This document shows, one piece after another, positions 47,476-56,260 of a stretch of 64,000 nucleotides of DNA; within the stretch, counting starts at the first letter, position 1; every line of letters begins with the position of its first letter. Under the pieces are notes generated by a model. The model worked only from the letters and a program-made list of their open reading frames with translations, searched no databases and was not told where the DNA came from. Position numbers and translations under genes: made by a program. Location of the stretch: assembly GCA_018062085.1 (NCBI GenBank), contig JAGOSY010000004.1, positions 1 through 64,000 of the forward strand. The letters run 5' to 3'. Origin of the DNA: a bacterium (GTDB lineage: Bacteria > Cyanobacteriota > Vampirovibrionia > Obscuribacterales > Obscuribacteraceae).

Positions 47476-48732
47476 TTAGCCTTTATAGCGCTTGAAAATA
47501 AGTGAGCAGTTGTGACCACCAAAGCCAAAACTATTTGACATAGCAATATCAACTTTGGCATTACGCACCGCAGTATTTGGTGTGTAATTAAGGTCGCAAT
47601 CTGGGTCTGGCTCGTGCAAATTGATGGTAGGCGGAATAATATTGTCTTGAATAGCCATAATACAGACAATCGCTTCTATCGCTCCTGCAGCACCGAGCAA
47701 GTGACCTGTCATAGACTTACTTGATGAGATGGCCAGCTTGTGTGAAGTGGCATGCTCACCAAAGACTGTCTTGATTGCTTTAGTTTCAGCCTTATCACCA
47801 AGAGGTGTAGAGGTGCCATGTGCGTTGATATAGTCAACTTCTTCGGGAGTGATACCACTTTGCTTCAGAGCAATCTTCATAGCTCTCGCTGCACCAGAAC
47901 CATCGGCACAAGGTTGAACAATATCAAAAGCATCACCAGTGCTACCAAAACCTGTAATTTCGGCATAAATGTGTGCACCACGGGCAAGGGCATGAGTGAG
48001 CGACTCGAGCATCAAAACAGCGCCACCTTCACCCATAACAAAACCATCACGAGTCTTATCGAATGGTCTGCTCGCTTTCTCAGGCTCACTATTGCGATTG
48101 CTGAGGGTACGAGCTGAAGCAAATCCGGCCATGACTAAGGCTGCAATAGGCGCTTCTGAGCCGCCAGCAAACATGATGTCGGCCTCTCCCCGCTCAATAA
48201 TTCTGTAAGCATCACCGATTGAATGAGCCGAAGTAGCGCAAGCAGTGACGGTACAAGTATTAGGACCTTTGGCGTTGTGCAGCATCGACACCCAGCCAGC
48301 TGTCATGTTGACAATCAACATAGGCACCGTAAATGGCGAACAACGGTCTGGTCCTTTTTCCATCAAAACATGAAACTGATCTTCTATAGATTGAAAACCA
48401 CCGGCGGCCGAGCCGACGGCAACCCCAACTCTTTCGGGATCTTCTTTAGTAAGGTCAAGTTTCGAATCGGCCACGGCCAGCTTCGAAGCGGCTATGGCAA
48501 ATTGAATAAATCTATCGGTGCGCTTTACCGCTTTGTGATCCATATACTGGGATGGATCAAAATCATACATCTCAGCTGCAATTTTGCAGGATGGCCTGAG
48601 CTTTTCTGGAATACGCTGAACCAACTTGACGCCAGATCTGCCGCTGACTATCCCTTCCCAGAACTGCTCCTTGCCTGTACCGACTGCGGATATTGGCCCC
48701 AGACCGGTAACGACTACACGCTCTTTTGTCAT
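47476..48732 (-). CDS. fabF: Beta-ketoacyl-ACP synthase II
   Basis: 418 residues, typical. The catalytic Cys is in VTACATSAHSIGDAYR, followed by the His of INAHGTSTPLGD, a Lys in SSKSMTGHLL and the second His in GHLLGAAGAIE. Elongates acyl-ACP by condensing malonyl-ACP, with a role in longer and cis-unsaturated chains in many bacteria. It lies 111 bp downstream of acpP with a 14-bp hairpin between them, and the gene order fabG-acpP-fabF is the common one. There is no strong Shine-Dalgarno sequence at the ATG. Confidence 0.97.
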   Translation of the reverse strand: MTKERVVVTGLGPISAVGTGKEQFWEGIVSGRSGVKLVQRIPEKLRPSCKIAAEMYDFDPSQYMDHKAVKRTDRFIQFAIAASKLAVADSKLDLTKEDPERVGVAVGSAAGGFQSIEDQFHVLMEKGPDRCSPFTVPMLIVNMTAGWVSMLHNAKGPNTCTVTACATSAHSIGDAYRIIERGEADIMFAGGSEAPIAALVMAGFASARTLSNRNSEPEKASRPFDKTRDGFVMGEGGAVLMLESLTHALARGAHIYAEITGFGSTGDAFDIVQPCADGSGAARAMKIALKQSGITPEEVDYINAHGTSTPLGDKAETKAIKTVFGEHATSHKLAISSSKSMTGHLLGAAGAIEAIVCIMAIQDNIIPPTINLHEPDPDCDLNYTPNTAVRNAKVDIAMSNSFGFGGHNCSLIFKRYKG

Positions 48733-48761
48733 TACTTACTTTATCTCTAGTTAAAACCAAA

Positions 48762-48794
48762 CCAAAGTGGACCACTGAACGTGGTCCACTTTGG
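48762..48794. terminator. Perfect 14-bp hairpin between acpP and fabF
   Basis: CCAAAGTGGACCAC (48762-48775), loop TGAAC, GTGGTCCACTTTGG (48781-48794). On the minus strand it is followed by TTTGGTTTTAACTAG, so partial termination or protection of the acpP mRNA 3' end is plausible. Confidence 0.75.
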
Positions 48795-48843
48795 ATACAA
48801 AACCGTTCACTTTTTCGTGCGCATCACCTTTTAAAGCCTGGCT

Positions 48844-49083
48844 CTAAAGGTGACCTGCAATGTACTTAACGGCTTCACCAACAGTGGTGATTTTTTCAGC
48901 ATCTTCGTCAGGAATTTCCATTCCAAACTCTTCTTCTAAAGCCATGACGAGCTCGACTGTGTCGAGTGAATCTGCGCCTAGATCTTTAGTGAAGCTAGCT
49001 TCCATGGTCACTTCTTCAACGTTAACGTTGAGCTGGGCCACAGCAACCTTCTTTACTCTTTCGAAGGCTTCCTTCTCTTCCAT
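48844..49083 (-). CDS. acpP: Acyl carrier protein
   Basis: 79 residues, acidic. Phosphopantetheine attachment Ser in [18 protein letters not shown] (about S39), and the flanking helices match the family ([19 protein letters not shown]). The protein carries growing acyl chains in fatty-acid synthesis. It lies between fabG and fabF. The 14-bp hairpin downstream may set acpP above fabF expression, as ACP is usually abundant. Start ATG with AGAGG about 12 nt away. Confidence 0.97.
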   Translation of the reverse strand: MEEKEAFERVKKVAVAQLNVNVEEVTMEASFTKDLGADSLDTVELVMALEEEFGMEIPDEDAEKITTVGEAVKYIAGHL

Positions 49084-49211
49084 GAGTACTGTCTACCTCT
49101 TTTAAAAAAAACTTTGAAAACCGCATGTAAAACTAATGGACCAAGTAGGCCCGATCCGGAATGTTTAGAATATCACGTCAGAAAACCAGTTTCTAATTGT
49201 GTATTTCTATA

Positions 49212-49952
49212 TTACGTATAAAGACCGCCCGAAACCTCCAAGACTTGGCCGGTTACATAAGAACCTGGACCAGCCAAAAACACCACAGCGGCTGCGATGT
49301 CTTCAGGAGTACCCATACGCCTTAGGGGAACCCGGTCAAGAATGTTCTTTATAATTTCCTCACCCAGAGCCTTGGTCATATCAGTATCAATAAAGCCAGG
49401 AGCAATGGCATTGGAGGTTATATTGCGTGAGGCATATTCAAGAGCGATTGTTTTGGTGAAGCCAATCAAGCCTGATTTAGCAGCGGCGTAATTAACCTGA
49501 CCAAAGTTACCGTGCACCCCAGAAGTGCTGGCGATATTGACAATGCGACCCGAGCGTTGCTTGGACATGACCTTAATGATTGGCTGGGTAACTTTGAATG
49601 CCGAGGTCAAATTAGTATCAATAACTGCCTGCCAATGCTCCTCACTCATACGCATAAATAGATTGTCACGGGTGATTCCAGCATTGTTTACCAAGATGTC
49701 TATGCGGCCCCACTTGGCGACAATTGCCTCAACCATTTTGGCCACACTGGCCGAGTCTGTAACGTTGCAAGGAACTGCTATCGCCTGGAAGCCGTCCTTT
49801 TCAAAGTCGGCTGCGGTTTGCTTGCACAGCTCTTCATTTATGTCGCTTATTACTACTTTGGCGCCTTCTTTTGCCAAAGAGTGCGAAATTGCCCGGCCGA
49901 TTCCTCGTCCTGAGCCAGTAACTACCGCCACTTGGTCGGCTAACATGCCCAT
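49212..49952 (-). CDS. fabG: 3-oxoacyl-ACP reductase
   Basis: 246 residues. NADPH-binding motif VTGSGRGIGRAISHSLA, NNAGITRDNLFMRMS, catalytic Ser in ASTSGVHGN and the Tyr-x3-Lys in VNYAAAKSGLIGF. Reduces 3-oxoacyl-ACP in fatty-acid elongation. AAGGA precedes the ATG at 49952; a second ATG two codons later is possible. It is the first gene of the fab block and the start of a probable fabG-acpP-fabF-gatA transcript, extending perhaps to cysK. Confidence 0.97.
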   Translation of the reverse strand: MGMLADQVAVVTGSGRGIGRAISHSLAKEGAKVVISDINEELCKQTAADFEKDGFQAIAVPCNVTDSASVAKMVEAIVAKWGRIDILVNNAGITRDNLFMRMSEEHWQAVIDTNLTSAFKVTQPIIKVMSKQRSGRIVNIASTSGVHGNFGQVNYAAAKSGLIGFTKTIALEYASRNITSNAIAPGFIDTDMTKALGEEIIKNILDRVPLRRMGTPEDIAAAVVFLAGPGSYVTGQVLEVSGGLYT

Positions 49953-50348
49953 GCTTTTTTCCTTCTCGCTATTTAAGATTCAAAAGTGCACCCTTAATTT
50001 AACGGCTTAGTTCCGAATTGAGATCGTCTCTGATTATTCTTTCAGCCATTTGTTACTCCAAAGGCAAACAAAACAGGCTGATACCCAACTAACCCAAATT
50101 CTCACGCTACTTTTAAATTAAATTTGGCCAAAACTCGTCAAAAGTGGGGGAAATACGAAGGCTATGAGGTTTCCCCTTAGTGACATTAGATATCTTTTGC
50201 CTTAATCTCTTGACATAACCGACGAGCGGTCGAGAAGCCAAGCCAAATAACGCTAGTTAGCACTAGCTCAAGGGCGGGCGGATGGCGTGCACCCCTGCAA
50301 CATCGAACTGCTCAAAGGCGAAAACAGGAATCTGGAGAATCAAAACAA
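49953..50348. other. Divergent intergenic region, fabG and HEIGH protein
   Basis: 396 bp. It holds a six-bp hairpin (GCTAGT at 50252-50257 with ACTAGC at 50262-50267) and a TTGACA (50211-50216) whose -10 at 17 nt is poor. The left half is AT-rich (TTTTAAATTAAATTT around 50110-50126). No gene and no clear promoter could be supported. Confidence 0.5.
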
Positions 50349-53300
50349 ATGGCTGATGGCAAATTGGACCAATCTGTAGCTCCCAATGAAGACGCTTCCA
50401 AATTAAAGGCCGATGTAGCAGCAAAATTTCATGAAGGTATAAACCTTCTTCCGCAAGCTAAGAATGAAACCTTAGAGACCGAACCAGTAAAGGCTGAAAA
50501 AACTGCACGAAACGACTTATCTGGGTTAATGGGCTTGGCGGCACAAGCAAGCAACAAGCCAGAGCTAACTTTAGGGGGACTATCGAGCAATCTTGCCCAA
50601 GCAGACATTAGGACTAAGCCAGAAAGTAATGACATTTTCGACAGCCTCGCCAAAAACTCCAAAGTGGCACGCTATAGCATGGCCGGCGTCGAAGGCCTCG
50701 CCTACGCCGTTCCCGGAGCTCTCAAAGCAGTAGCGAAGGATGTCTCTAATCCTTTAGAACTAGCCGCTAAAGTTGGGGTGGCTGCTTCCATCGGCGTTGT
50801 CATGAAAACAGTATTGCCCAAGGCTGGAGTGGCAAAAGCTGTAATTGGCACAGTGATGGCTGGCTACATGGTCAAAGATGCCTTGCATCCAATAATGAAT
50901 GCTATGGATCATTTAGAAACTTCAAATAACGACATGGCTTCGGTTCACAAAGCCGCTCAGATAATGGGAGACGGAGTCGGTCAATTTGCCTGGGACAGTT
51001 GGGTCGGTGCGAAAGTTGGCTTGAAAGCAGAAAAATGGACCGGTAATTTTCTCGAAGCTAGGCTTGGCACAACCCGCTATTCCAATTTTGAAAAGGCCAA
51101 AGTTGATTTCTTCTCGTCTGACGAACATATTGTCGGCCGCACATTGAACAACATAACTAGACCTATAAGCAATGCTCTTGCTTCCGTTTCGGAGCGGATG
51201 ACACGCAAACCAGAAGAGCCAAAAGTTTTGTTCGATGAAGCAGTACGCAAAATGGCTGAAGTGAAAGAGCAAAATGCCTATACTACACTCAGTGCCAACA
51301 TGCATTTCAAGGGTATGGCCACGGCAGACGCAAAGCCACTGGGATTCTCACAGTCACTAGATTTGCTCGTTGGCGGGCATGACCCGCGCAAGCTATCAAG
51401 CAGCGAAGCGTTAGCTCTCTTAAAGACCGCTGAACCAACGGTCGCAGCTAGACCCATAGACCTGACCATTAGACCAAACTCTAGTGAGGTGGTACCTAAT
51501 AACGTCGCCAAGGCAATTATTGCGCCACACGACCGCCCCGGCCATACACCTGATGAGTTGGTACCGCCAACGAAACCAACTGATACAGGAAATTTAAGTA
51601 AGCCAGAGGGGCCATTAGAAGTCACTCCAGCGGCGGCTGTGAGCAAACCTTACTTAACCAAGGCTGAACAAGAACTGAACGTTGGCACCATTTCAAAACT
51701 GGCTGAAATGAACACCAAAGAGATGAAAGAATGGCCAGACAATAAAGTATTGATTGCCGATGCAGTCGAAGCGTCACTTGGCCCCATTCACGCCGCCATT
51801 ACTCCTAGTGGCACAAAGATGGATCCTGGATTCACCCAGGCGAGAAACCAAGCCGTTAGCCTAGGCAGCCAAGTGCGTACTGAGCAAGACTATCGCTATA
51901 TCGACCCATTGTTAGGACGCTTTAGCTCAGCAGCTAACCAACATATCTCTAAAGGCCTAAGCGAGACAGCAAACTACAAACGTGAACTAGATCTGCTAGC
52001 CCAAGAAATTCACAGCACTCTAGTGCGCAATATGAAAAAAGCAGGAGTTGACCCTGACCAAGTGTTGCGATCGAAAAACCCACCAATCTTCTCAATCATG
52101 CACGACGGCGGCGCCGGCCCACACACCATGCGCCAGATAGATGGCGTCTGGAACGTTGACCATGTGCTTTATCCACGCAACATGGTTGGTGTTAGAAGCG
52201 TCACCACCAGTGGTATTCATGGTCACGAAATCGGACATGACCAGTACGGCGGTATCCTTAAGTTTGAAGAATCAATTCGCGAAAACGTCATCAAGAGTGC
52301 TGTTGAGAAAGGCCTTGGCAGTCGCGCCCAGGACAAGGTAGCGGTGCCTGGTCACGGTGAAATGACCAAAGCAGATCTAATTGAACATATATTCAAAGCG
52401 CAAGCCGATGAAAATACAGCCGACATCTGGGGTGCTGCTTGGACAGGACACAACGGTGGTGGAGCCCTCGGGATCTTGTTGCAGTCGCTAAGGAAAGGCG
52501 GACAGCTTGAGACCAGAAACGTCTTTGGCAAGGAATTTGTTGCCCCAGACAATCCACTCGGGTTTGAAGTACACGCCTTTGATGCACTTAGGCCAAAAAT
52601 CGTTGCCGCCACCATGAGAGCAAGGGCCAATGGCGACAAAAATGTACTTGATCACGCCAAAGCCTTAGACCGCTATTCTGATGAAGCTTCTAGGCCTGGA
52701 GACTATGTTTTCGCTAATATGGACAAGCCAGGTGAAACGATCACAATCACCAGGAAAGACCTCGAGGATGTTATTCCACACTTAATTGACGCTCAAATGA
52801 ACACTCCATTGCCAGCTTTGCACGGCAAAACATTTGGCGACATACTGCCTGATCTACCGACGCATATGGCTAAGATGGACAATTTGGCGGGCCTGATGGT
52901 TGATGCCGTCAATAAAGGCAAGAAGCCAAACGAGATTCCATTCGATACTCAGCACTATTCAATTAACCAGGTCTTCGGCGCTGGTATGCCAGCAGCTATG
53001 AGACTTGTAGCCCAAGGCATGGACGCCTCAGAGGCCAACAAGGCAGTCAACAAGATGTCAGACTTCTTGCGGGCTCTCTACCATGACAATGACCCACACG
53101 TTGACCCACTGAAACCAACCACCTTACAAGCAATCAGACTGACCTCGCCCAAGGATATTGCAGCCTCAACCAGGCGGGTGGCAGCGGCAGCCACAGAAAA
53201 TACCGGTATAGCCCTAGGCAAAGCACCGGCATTCTTCAACGGGCTAGGCGACCGGACATCATCACTTGGAGGAGCATTGGGTTCAGTTGAGATTGGCAGT

Positions 53301-53486
53301 TACATAAGAAATATGGAGGCCCAAAAGCAACAAGAAGCGAGTACTTCTAGCAATAACAATTTCCAAAAAATGAGCTTTGAACCAACAGCGCCAGCCAAGA
53401 CACCACTGAAAGATAGAACCCTAAGCAATATTTCTTACATGCGAGAAGCTGGTAAGCAGATACTTGCAGGTCAACCGGAAAAATAG
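50349..53486 (+). CDS. Putative HEIGH-motif metallopeptidase with hydrophobic N-terminal module
   Basis: 1045 residues, ATG start, no cleavable signal peptide. A Gly/Ala/Val-rich hydrophobic region lies at about 105-200 (ELAAKVGVAASIGVVMKTVL, then AGVAKAVIGTVMAGYMVKDA). A zinc-type motif is at 626-630 (HGHEIGHDQYGG), and 58 residues later comes ADENTADIWGAAW with E688 and D692. This HExxH plus a distal ExxxD is the pattern of gluzincin families such as M48, where the late Glu is the third ligand. Neighbouring sequence does not match a family I know. The C-terminus is polar. It may be a peptidase acting on the envelope or on host proteins; activity is not shown. A TPR protein follows 62 bp later. 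Confidence 0.75.
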   Translation: MADGKLDQSVAPNEDASKLKADVAAKFHEGINLLPQAKNETLETEPVKAEKTARNDLSGLMGLAAQASNKPELTLGGLSSNLAQADIRTKPESNDIFDSLAKNSKVARYSMAGVEGLAYAVPGALKAVAKDVSNPLELAAKVGVAASIGVVMKTVLPKAGVAKAVIGTVMAGYMVKDALHPIMNAMDHLETSNNDMASVHKAAQIMGDGVGQFAWDSWVGAKVGLKAEKWTGNFLEARLGTTRYSNFEKAKVDFFSSDEHIVGRTLNNITRPISNALASVSERMTRKPEEPKVLFDEAVRKMAEVKEQNAYTTLSANMHFKGMATADAKPLGFSQSLDLLVGGHDPRKLSSSEALALLKTAEPTVAARPIDLTIRPNSSEVVPNNVAKAIIAPHDRPGHTPDELVPPTKPTDTGNLSKPEGPLEVTPAAAVSKPYLTKAEQELNVGTISKLAEMNTKEMKEWPDNKVLIADAVEASLGPIHAAITPSGTKMDPGFTQARNQAVSLGSQVRTEQDYRYIDPLLGRFSSAANQHISKGLSETANYKRELDLLAQEIHSTLVRNMKKAGVDPDQVLRSKNPPIFSIMHDGGAGPHTMRQIDGVWNVDHVLYPRNMVGVRSVTTSGIHGHEIGHDQYGGILKFEESIRENVIKSAVEKGLGSRAQDKVAVPGHGEMTKADLIEHIFKAQADENTADIWGAAWTGHNGGGALGILLQSLRKGGQLETRNVFGKEFVAPDNPLGFEVHAFDALRPKIVAATMRARANGDKNVLDHAKALDRYSDEASRPGDYVFANMDKPGETITITRKDLEDVIPHLIDAQMNTPLPALHGKTFGDILPDLPTHMAKMDNLAGLMVDAVNKGKKPNEIPFDTQHYSINQVFGAGMPAAMRLVAQGMDASEANKAVNKMSDFLRALYHDNDPHVDPLKPTTLQAIRLTSPKDIAASTRRVAAAATENTGIALGKAPAFFNGLGDRTSSLGGALGSVEIGSYIRNMEAQKQQEASTSSNNNFQKMSFEPTAPAKTPLKDRTLSNISYMREAGKQILAGQPEK

Positions 53487-53548
53487 ACCTTAAGCACGAT
53501 AAAGATAAAGCCAAAAACGCGCTATTATGAGTTTCTAGTTACTTTAAC

Positions 53549-55042
53549 TTGAGCAAAACTGTGCGAAAAATAGTGACCCTTTTTACGGGGATAGGCTTGC
53601 GACTAGCTAGGCTGGCATTAATCTCAACTATCTGCCTTTCATGGGGCTGTTCCATTTCTAGTGGACCAGCTCTGGCTCAGTATGAAGAAACAAATGGCTT
53701 GATCTTGGCTCAGGCAAAATATCGCAGCGCCACCCAAATGTTTGCAGTTGGCGACTACCAAAACTGTGTCAATCTTCTCAGACAAGCGCAGACTGGTGAC
53801 GCACGTAATAAACAGATACCGCACTTGATGGCTCTTGCCTATTCGCAACTAGGCGACAACAAAAATTCCGAACTTCAATTCATTTCAGCCCTGAGCCTTG
53901 ATTACAACTTTGTCGAATGCCGCAACAATTTCGGCATACTACTAAAAAAAATGAGCCGATTCGATGACGCCAAGAAGCAATTTAAAGATTGCATTCGCAT
54001 TAACTCGCGTTATCCCAAAGCTCACTACAATTTAGGAACAGTATATTTTGATCAGGGTGATTTCGATTCGGCAATCGAGTCCTTCCGCACTGCCACTCGT
54101 CTCGATCCTGGCTATTTTGAAGCCAACCGCGACCTTGGTCTAGCGATCTTCCAAAAATTCGAGAGGGGTGATGGTGGCGAAATTACAGAATGTCTAGAGA
54201 AACTCGGAGTTGCCGCTCAGCTAGTACCGCAAAATCCTATGATTCACTATCATCTTGCCAATATTTTTTGCTGTGATGGCAATCTTGATGAAGCTGAAAT
54301 TGAATTTCGCAAGGCCCTACAATTCGACCCCAAGTTGGCCGTAGCCCATTTTGAGCTCGGGCGGCTGCGCTACCTCAGAGGCGATCCCAACCGCGCCCTA
54401 TTTGAGCTAAAAGAGGCGCAAAAAGTAAGCCCAATTTATACAGAGGGAAAAAAATACCCTTCCATCGACAGAGTAAAAGTAAAACAGCTACAGGCGAAAT
54501 GCGAAGAGCTGACCGATAACTATGAGGCCGCTGTCGAATCACTTAAAGATGTGGCCAGTCTAACAGCCAACAATTCCCAAACCACCAAGCATATCGCTGA
54601 GCTCAGTCGATTGACTAAAAGCGGCAGTCGCCGAAATTCTAAAGAAGTTGACCCTGCGGAGATTAAAGCGATAGTATCGCAAGGCATTCATCAAACCGAG
54701 AATGGCGACCTCGACGGCGCTAAGGCTAGTTTTAGCAGAGCCATTGAGCTTGATCCTAAGGCATTTCTTGCGTATCAGAATCTCGGCGGCATACTCGAAG
54801 CCCAAGGCGACCTGCCTAATGCTACTGTGCAATATCAAGCAGCTCTTGATTTAAAACCCAAGTACGATGGCTTGTATTACAACATGGCTTACTTGCTTGA
54901 AAAAGGCAATATGAAAGCTGAAGCCGGAGCCTGGTATAAGCGTTTTCATGAGCTTGCAGGCAAATATCCTTATGACCCGAAACATATTGTTTCGCTACAG
55001 CAAGAACTGGCTCGTGAGCGCGTTCGCGGGCAAAATAAATAA
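53549..55042 (+). CDS. Secreted TPR protein
   Basis: 497 residues from a TTG at 53549; a GTG at 53561 is the next in-frame choice and neither has a clear ribosome site. The leader (LARLALISTICLSWGCS) is a signal segment; LSWGC is a weak lipobox, so it could be a lipoprotein or be cleaved at ALA before QYE. About nine TPRs are visible (YKSRATQMFAVGDYQNCVNL-like start, GDNKNSELQFISALSLDY, FDDAKKQFKDCIRINSRYP, DLDGAKASFSRAIELDPKA, DLPNATVQYQAALDLKP). It lies 62 bp after the HEIGH gene and could be its partner. The two genes probably share a transcript. Confidence 0.84.
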   Translation: MSKTVRKIVTLFTGIGLRLARLALISTICLSWGCSISSGPALAQYEETNGLILAQAKYRSATQMFAVGDYQNCVNLLRQAQTGDARNKQIPHLMALAYSQLGDNKNSELQFISALSLDYNFVECRNNFGILLKKMSRFDDAKKQFKDCIRINSRYPKAHYNLGTVYFDQGDFDSAIESFRTATRLDPGYFEANRDLGLAIFQKFERGDGGEITECLEKLGVAAQLVPQNPMIHYHLANIFCCDGNLDEAEIEFRKALQFDPKLAVAHFELGRLRYLRGDPNRALFELKEAQKVSPIYTEGKKYPSIDRVKVKQLQAKCEELTDNYEAAVESLKDVASLTANNSQTTKHIAELSRLTKSGSRRNSKEVDPAEIKAIVSQGIHQTENGDLDGAKASFSRAIELDPKAFLAYQNLGGILEAQGDLPNATVQYQAALDLKPKYDGLYYNMAYLLEKGNMKAEAGAWYKRFHELAGKYPYDPKHIVSLQQELARERVRGQNK

Positions 55043-55106
55043 CATAGCCGCTGCGGCCGAGACTACCTCGATCTTCACATTGAACTGGCAGTGCTAAAAT
55101 TTGGCC

Positions 55107-55985
55107 ATGACAAAAGCAGTATCAACCCTTACCCTGCAAAAATATAAACGTGATGGCCGCAAGATTGTAGCCCTCACTGCTTATGATTACTCAATGGCTA
55201 AAATTCTCGACAAAGCAGGCGTCGATTTGATTTTGGTTGGCGACAGCCTAGCCATGGTGGCCTTGGGACATCGCACCACCCATGCCGTGACGATGGAAGA
55301 AATGCTACACCACACCAGGGCCGTTACTAGAGGTGTGAGCAATGCCATGGTGGTCGCCGATCTGCCATTTATGAGCTACCAAGTTGATGTCATTCAAGCG
55401 ATTACCAATGCCGGCCGTTTCGTCAAAGAAGCTCAAGCTCACGCAGTCAAGCTTGAAGGCGCAACCAGGCTCAATCTTGAAATAATTGAGCGTTTGGTGG
55501 GCATGGGCATTCCAGTAATGGGGCACCTTGGATACACTCCCCAAGCCATTCACGGCTTAGGTGGTGCCAGAGTACAAGGTCGTTCCGCCGATGAGGCCAT
55601 AAAGTTAATTGACGATGCCCGCGCCCTAGAGATGGCAGGCTGCTTTTCAGTGGTATTAGAAATGGTACCAACTGCAGTGGCTAAGGCCGTAACAGAACGA
55701 TTGACAATACCTACTGTCGGCATTGGTGCTGGCAACGTTTGCGACGGTCAGATACTTGTTACTGACGATTTAATGGGCAAATTTACCGACTTTCTACCAC
55801 GCTTTGTTAGACGCTATGCTGATTTGAGCCAGGTCTGTCAGGACGCGGTGGGCAAATATGCAGAAGATGTAAAATCAACAAACTTCCCCAATGCATCAGA
55901 ATCATTCTTGCTTCCCAAAGAGGAAGAAGAAGAGTTGAAGCGCAAACTAGCGCTAGAGAGCGTCAGTACTGGCGAGATTTGCTAA
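55107..55985 (+). CDS. panB: 3-methyl-2-oxobutanoate hydroxymethyltransferase
   Basis: 292 residues from the ATG at 55107; a TTG two codons upstream is less likely. Family landmarks: TLQKYKRDGRKIVALTAYDY, ILVGDSLAMVALGH, TMEEMLHHTRAV, VMGHLGYTPQAIHGLGG and TVGIGAGNVCDGQILV. Transfers a methylene from THF to alpha-ketoisovalerate, giving ketopantoate, the first step of pantothenate and CoA synthesis. panC and panD are not in the window. The C-terminal 20 residues are Glu/Lys-rich. It is convergent with the FmdB gene, 16 bp apart. Confidence 0.96.
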   Translation: MTKAVSTLTLQKYKRDGRKIVALTAYDYSMAKILDKAGVDLILVGDSLAMVALGHRTTHAVTMEEMLHHTRAVTRGVSNAMVVADLPFMSYQVDVIQAITNAGRFVKEAQAHAVKLEGATRLNLEIIERLVGMGIPVMGHLGYTPQAIHGLGGARVQGRSADEAIKLIDDARALEMAGCFSVVLEMVPTAVAKAVTERLTIPTVGIGAGNVCDGQILVTDDLMGKFTDFLPRFVRRYADLSQVCQDAVGKYAEDVKSTNFPNASESFLLPKEEEEELKRKLALESVSTGEIC

Positions 55986-56001
55986 GTTAAAACGAACCTA
56001 G

Positions 56002-56259
56002 CTAGCAGCTATGACACGAATGGGTACTGCAAGAACCACAGCCACCACCAGACCCAGAGCTAGCGCCGCTCTTGCTTCCTGACTTGGAACTCTGCCCAAC
56101 ATCTGGAGTGCTGCCAGAAGAGCGCAGTATCATGTTCCAGATGCGCGATACATTGGCAGAGCCGCACTCAGCGCAGTTAGTATCAGATGGGTCGTTCATA
56201 GAACGCTCGACAGTAAAAGCAACCCGACATTCTTGGCAGCGATAATCGTAACTCGGCAT
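56002..56259 (-). CDS. FmdB-family zinc-ribbon protein
   Basis: 85 residues from the ATG at 56259; the frame extends five codons further into the upstream gene. N-terminal zinc ribbon: MPSYDYRCQECRVAFTVERS with CxxC, then CAECGSANVSRIW with a second CxxC, the FmdB pattern. The middle is Ser/Gly-rich. The last residues, CGSCSTHSCHSC, are a Cys/His cluster that might bind a second metal. FmdB-type proteins are often called regulators without direct proof. It begins one nt after the rseP stop, so coupled. Confidence 0.85.
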   Translation of the reverse strand: MPSYDYRCQECRVAFTVERSMNDPSDTNCAECGSANVSRIWNMILRSSGSTPDVGQSSKSGSKSGASSGSGGGCGSCSTHSCHSC

Positions 56260-56260
56260 T

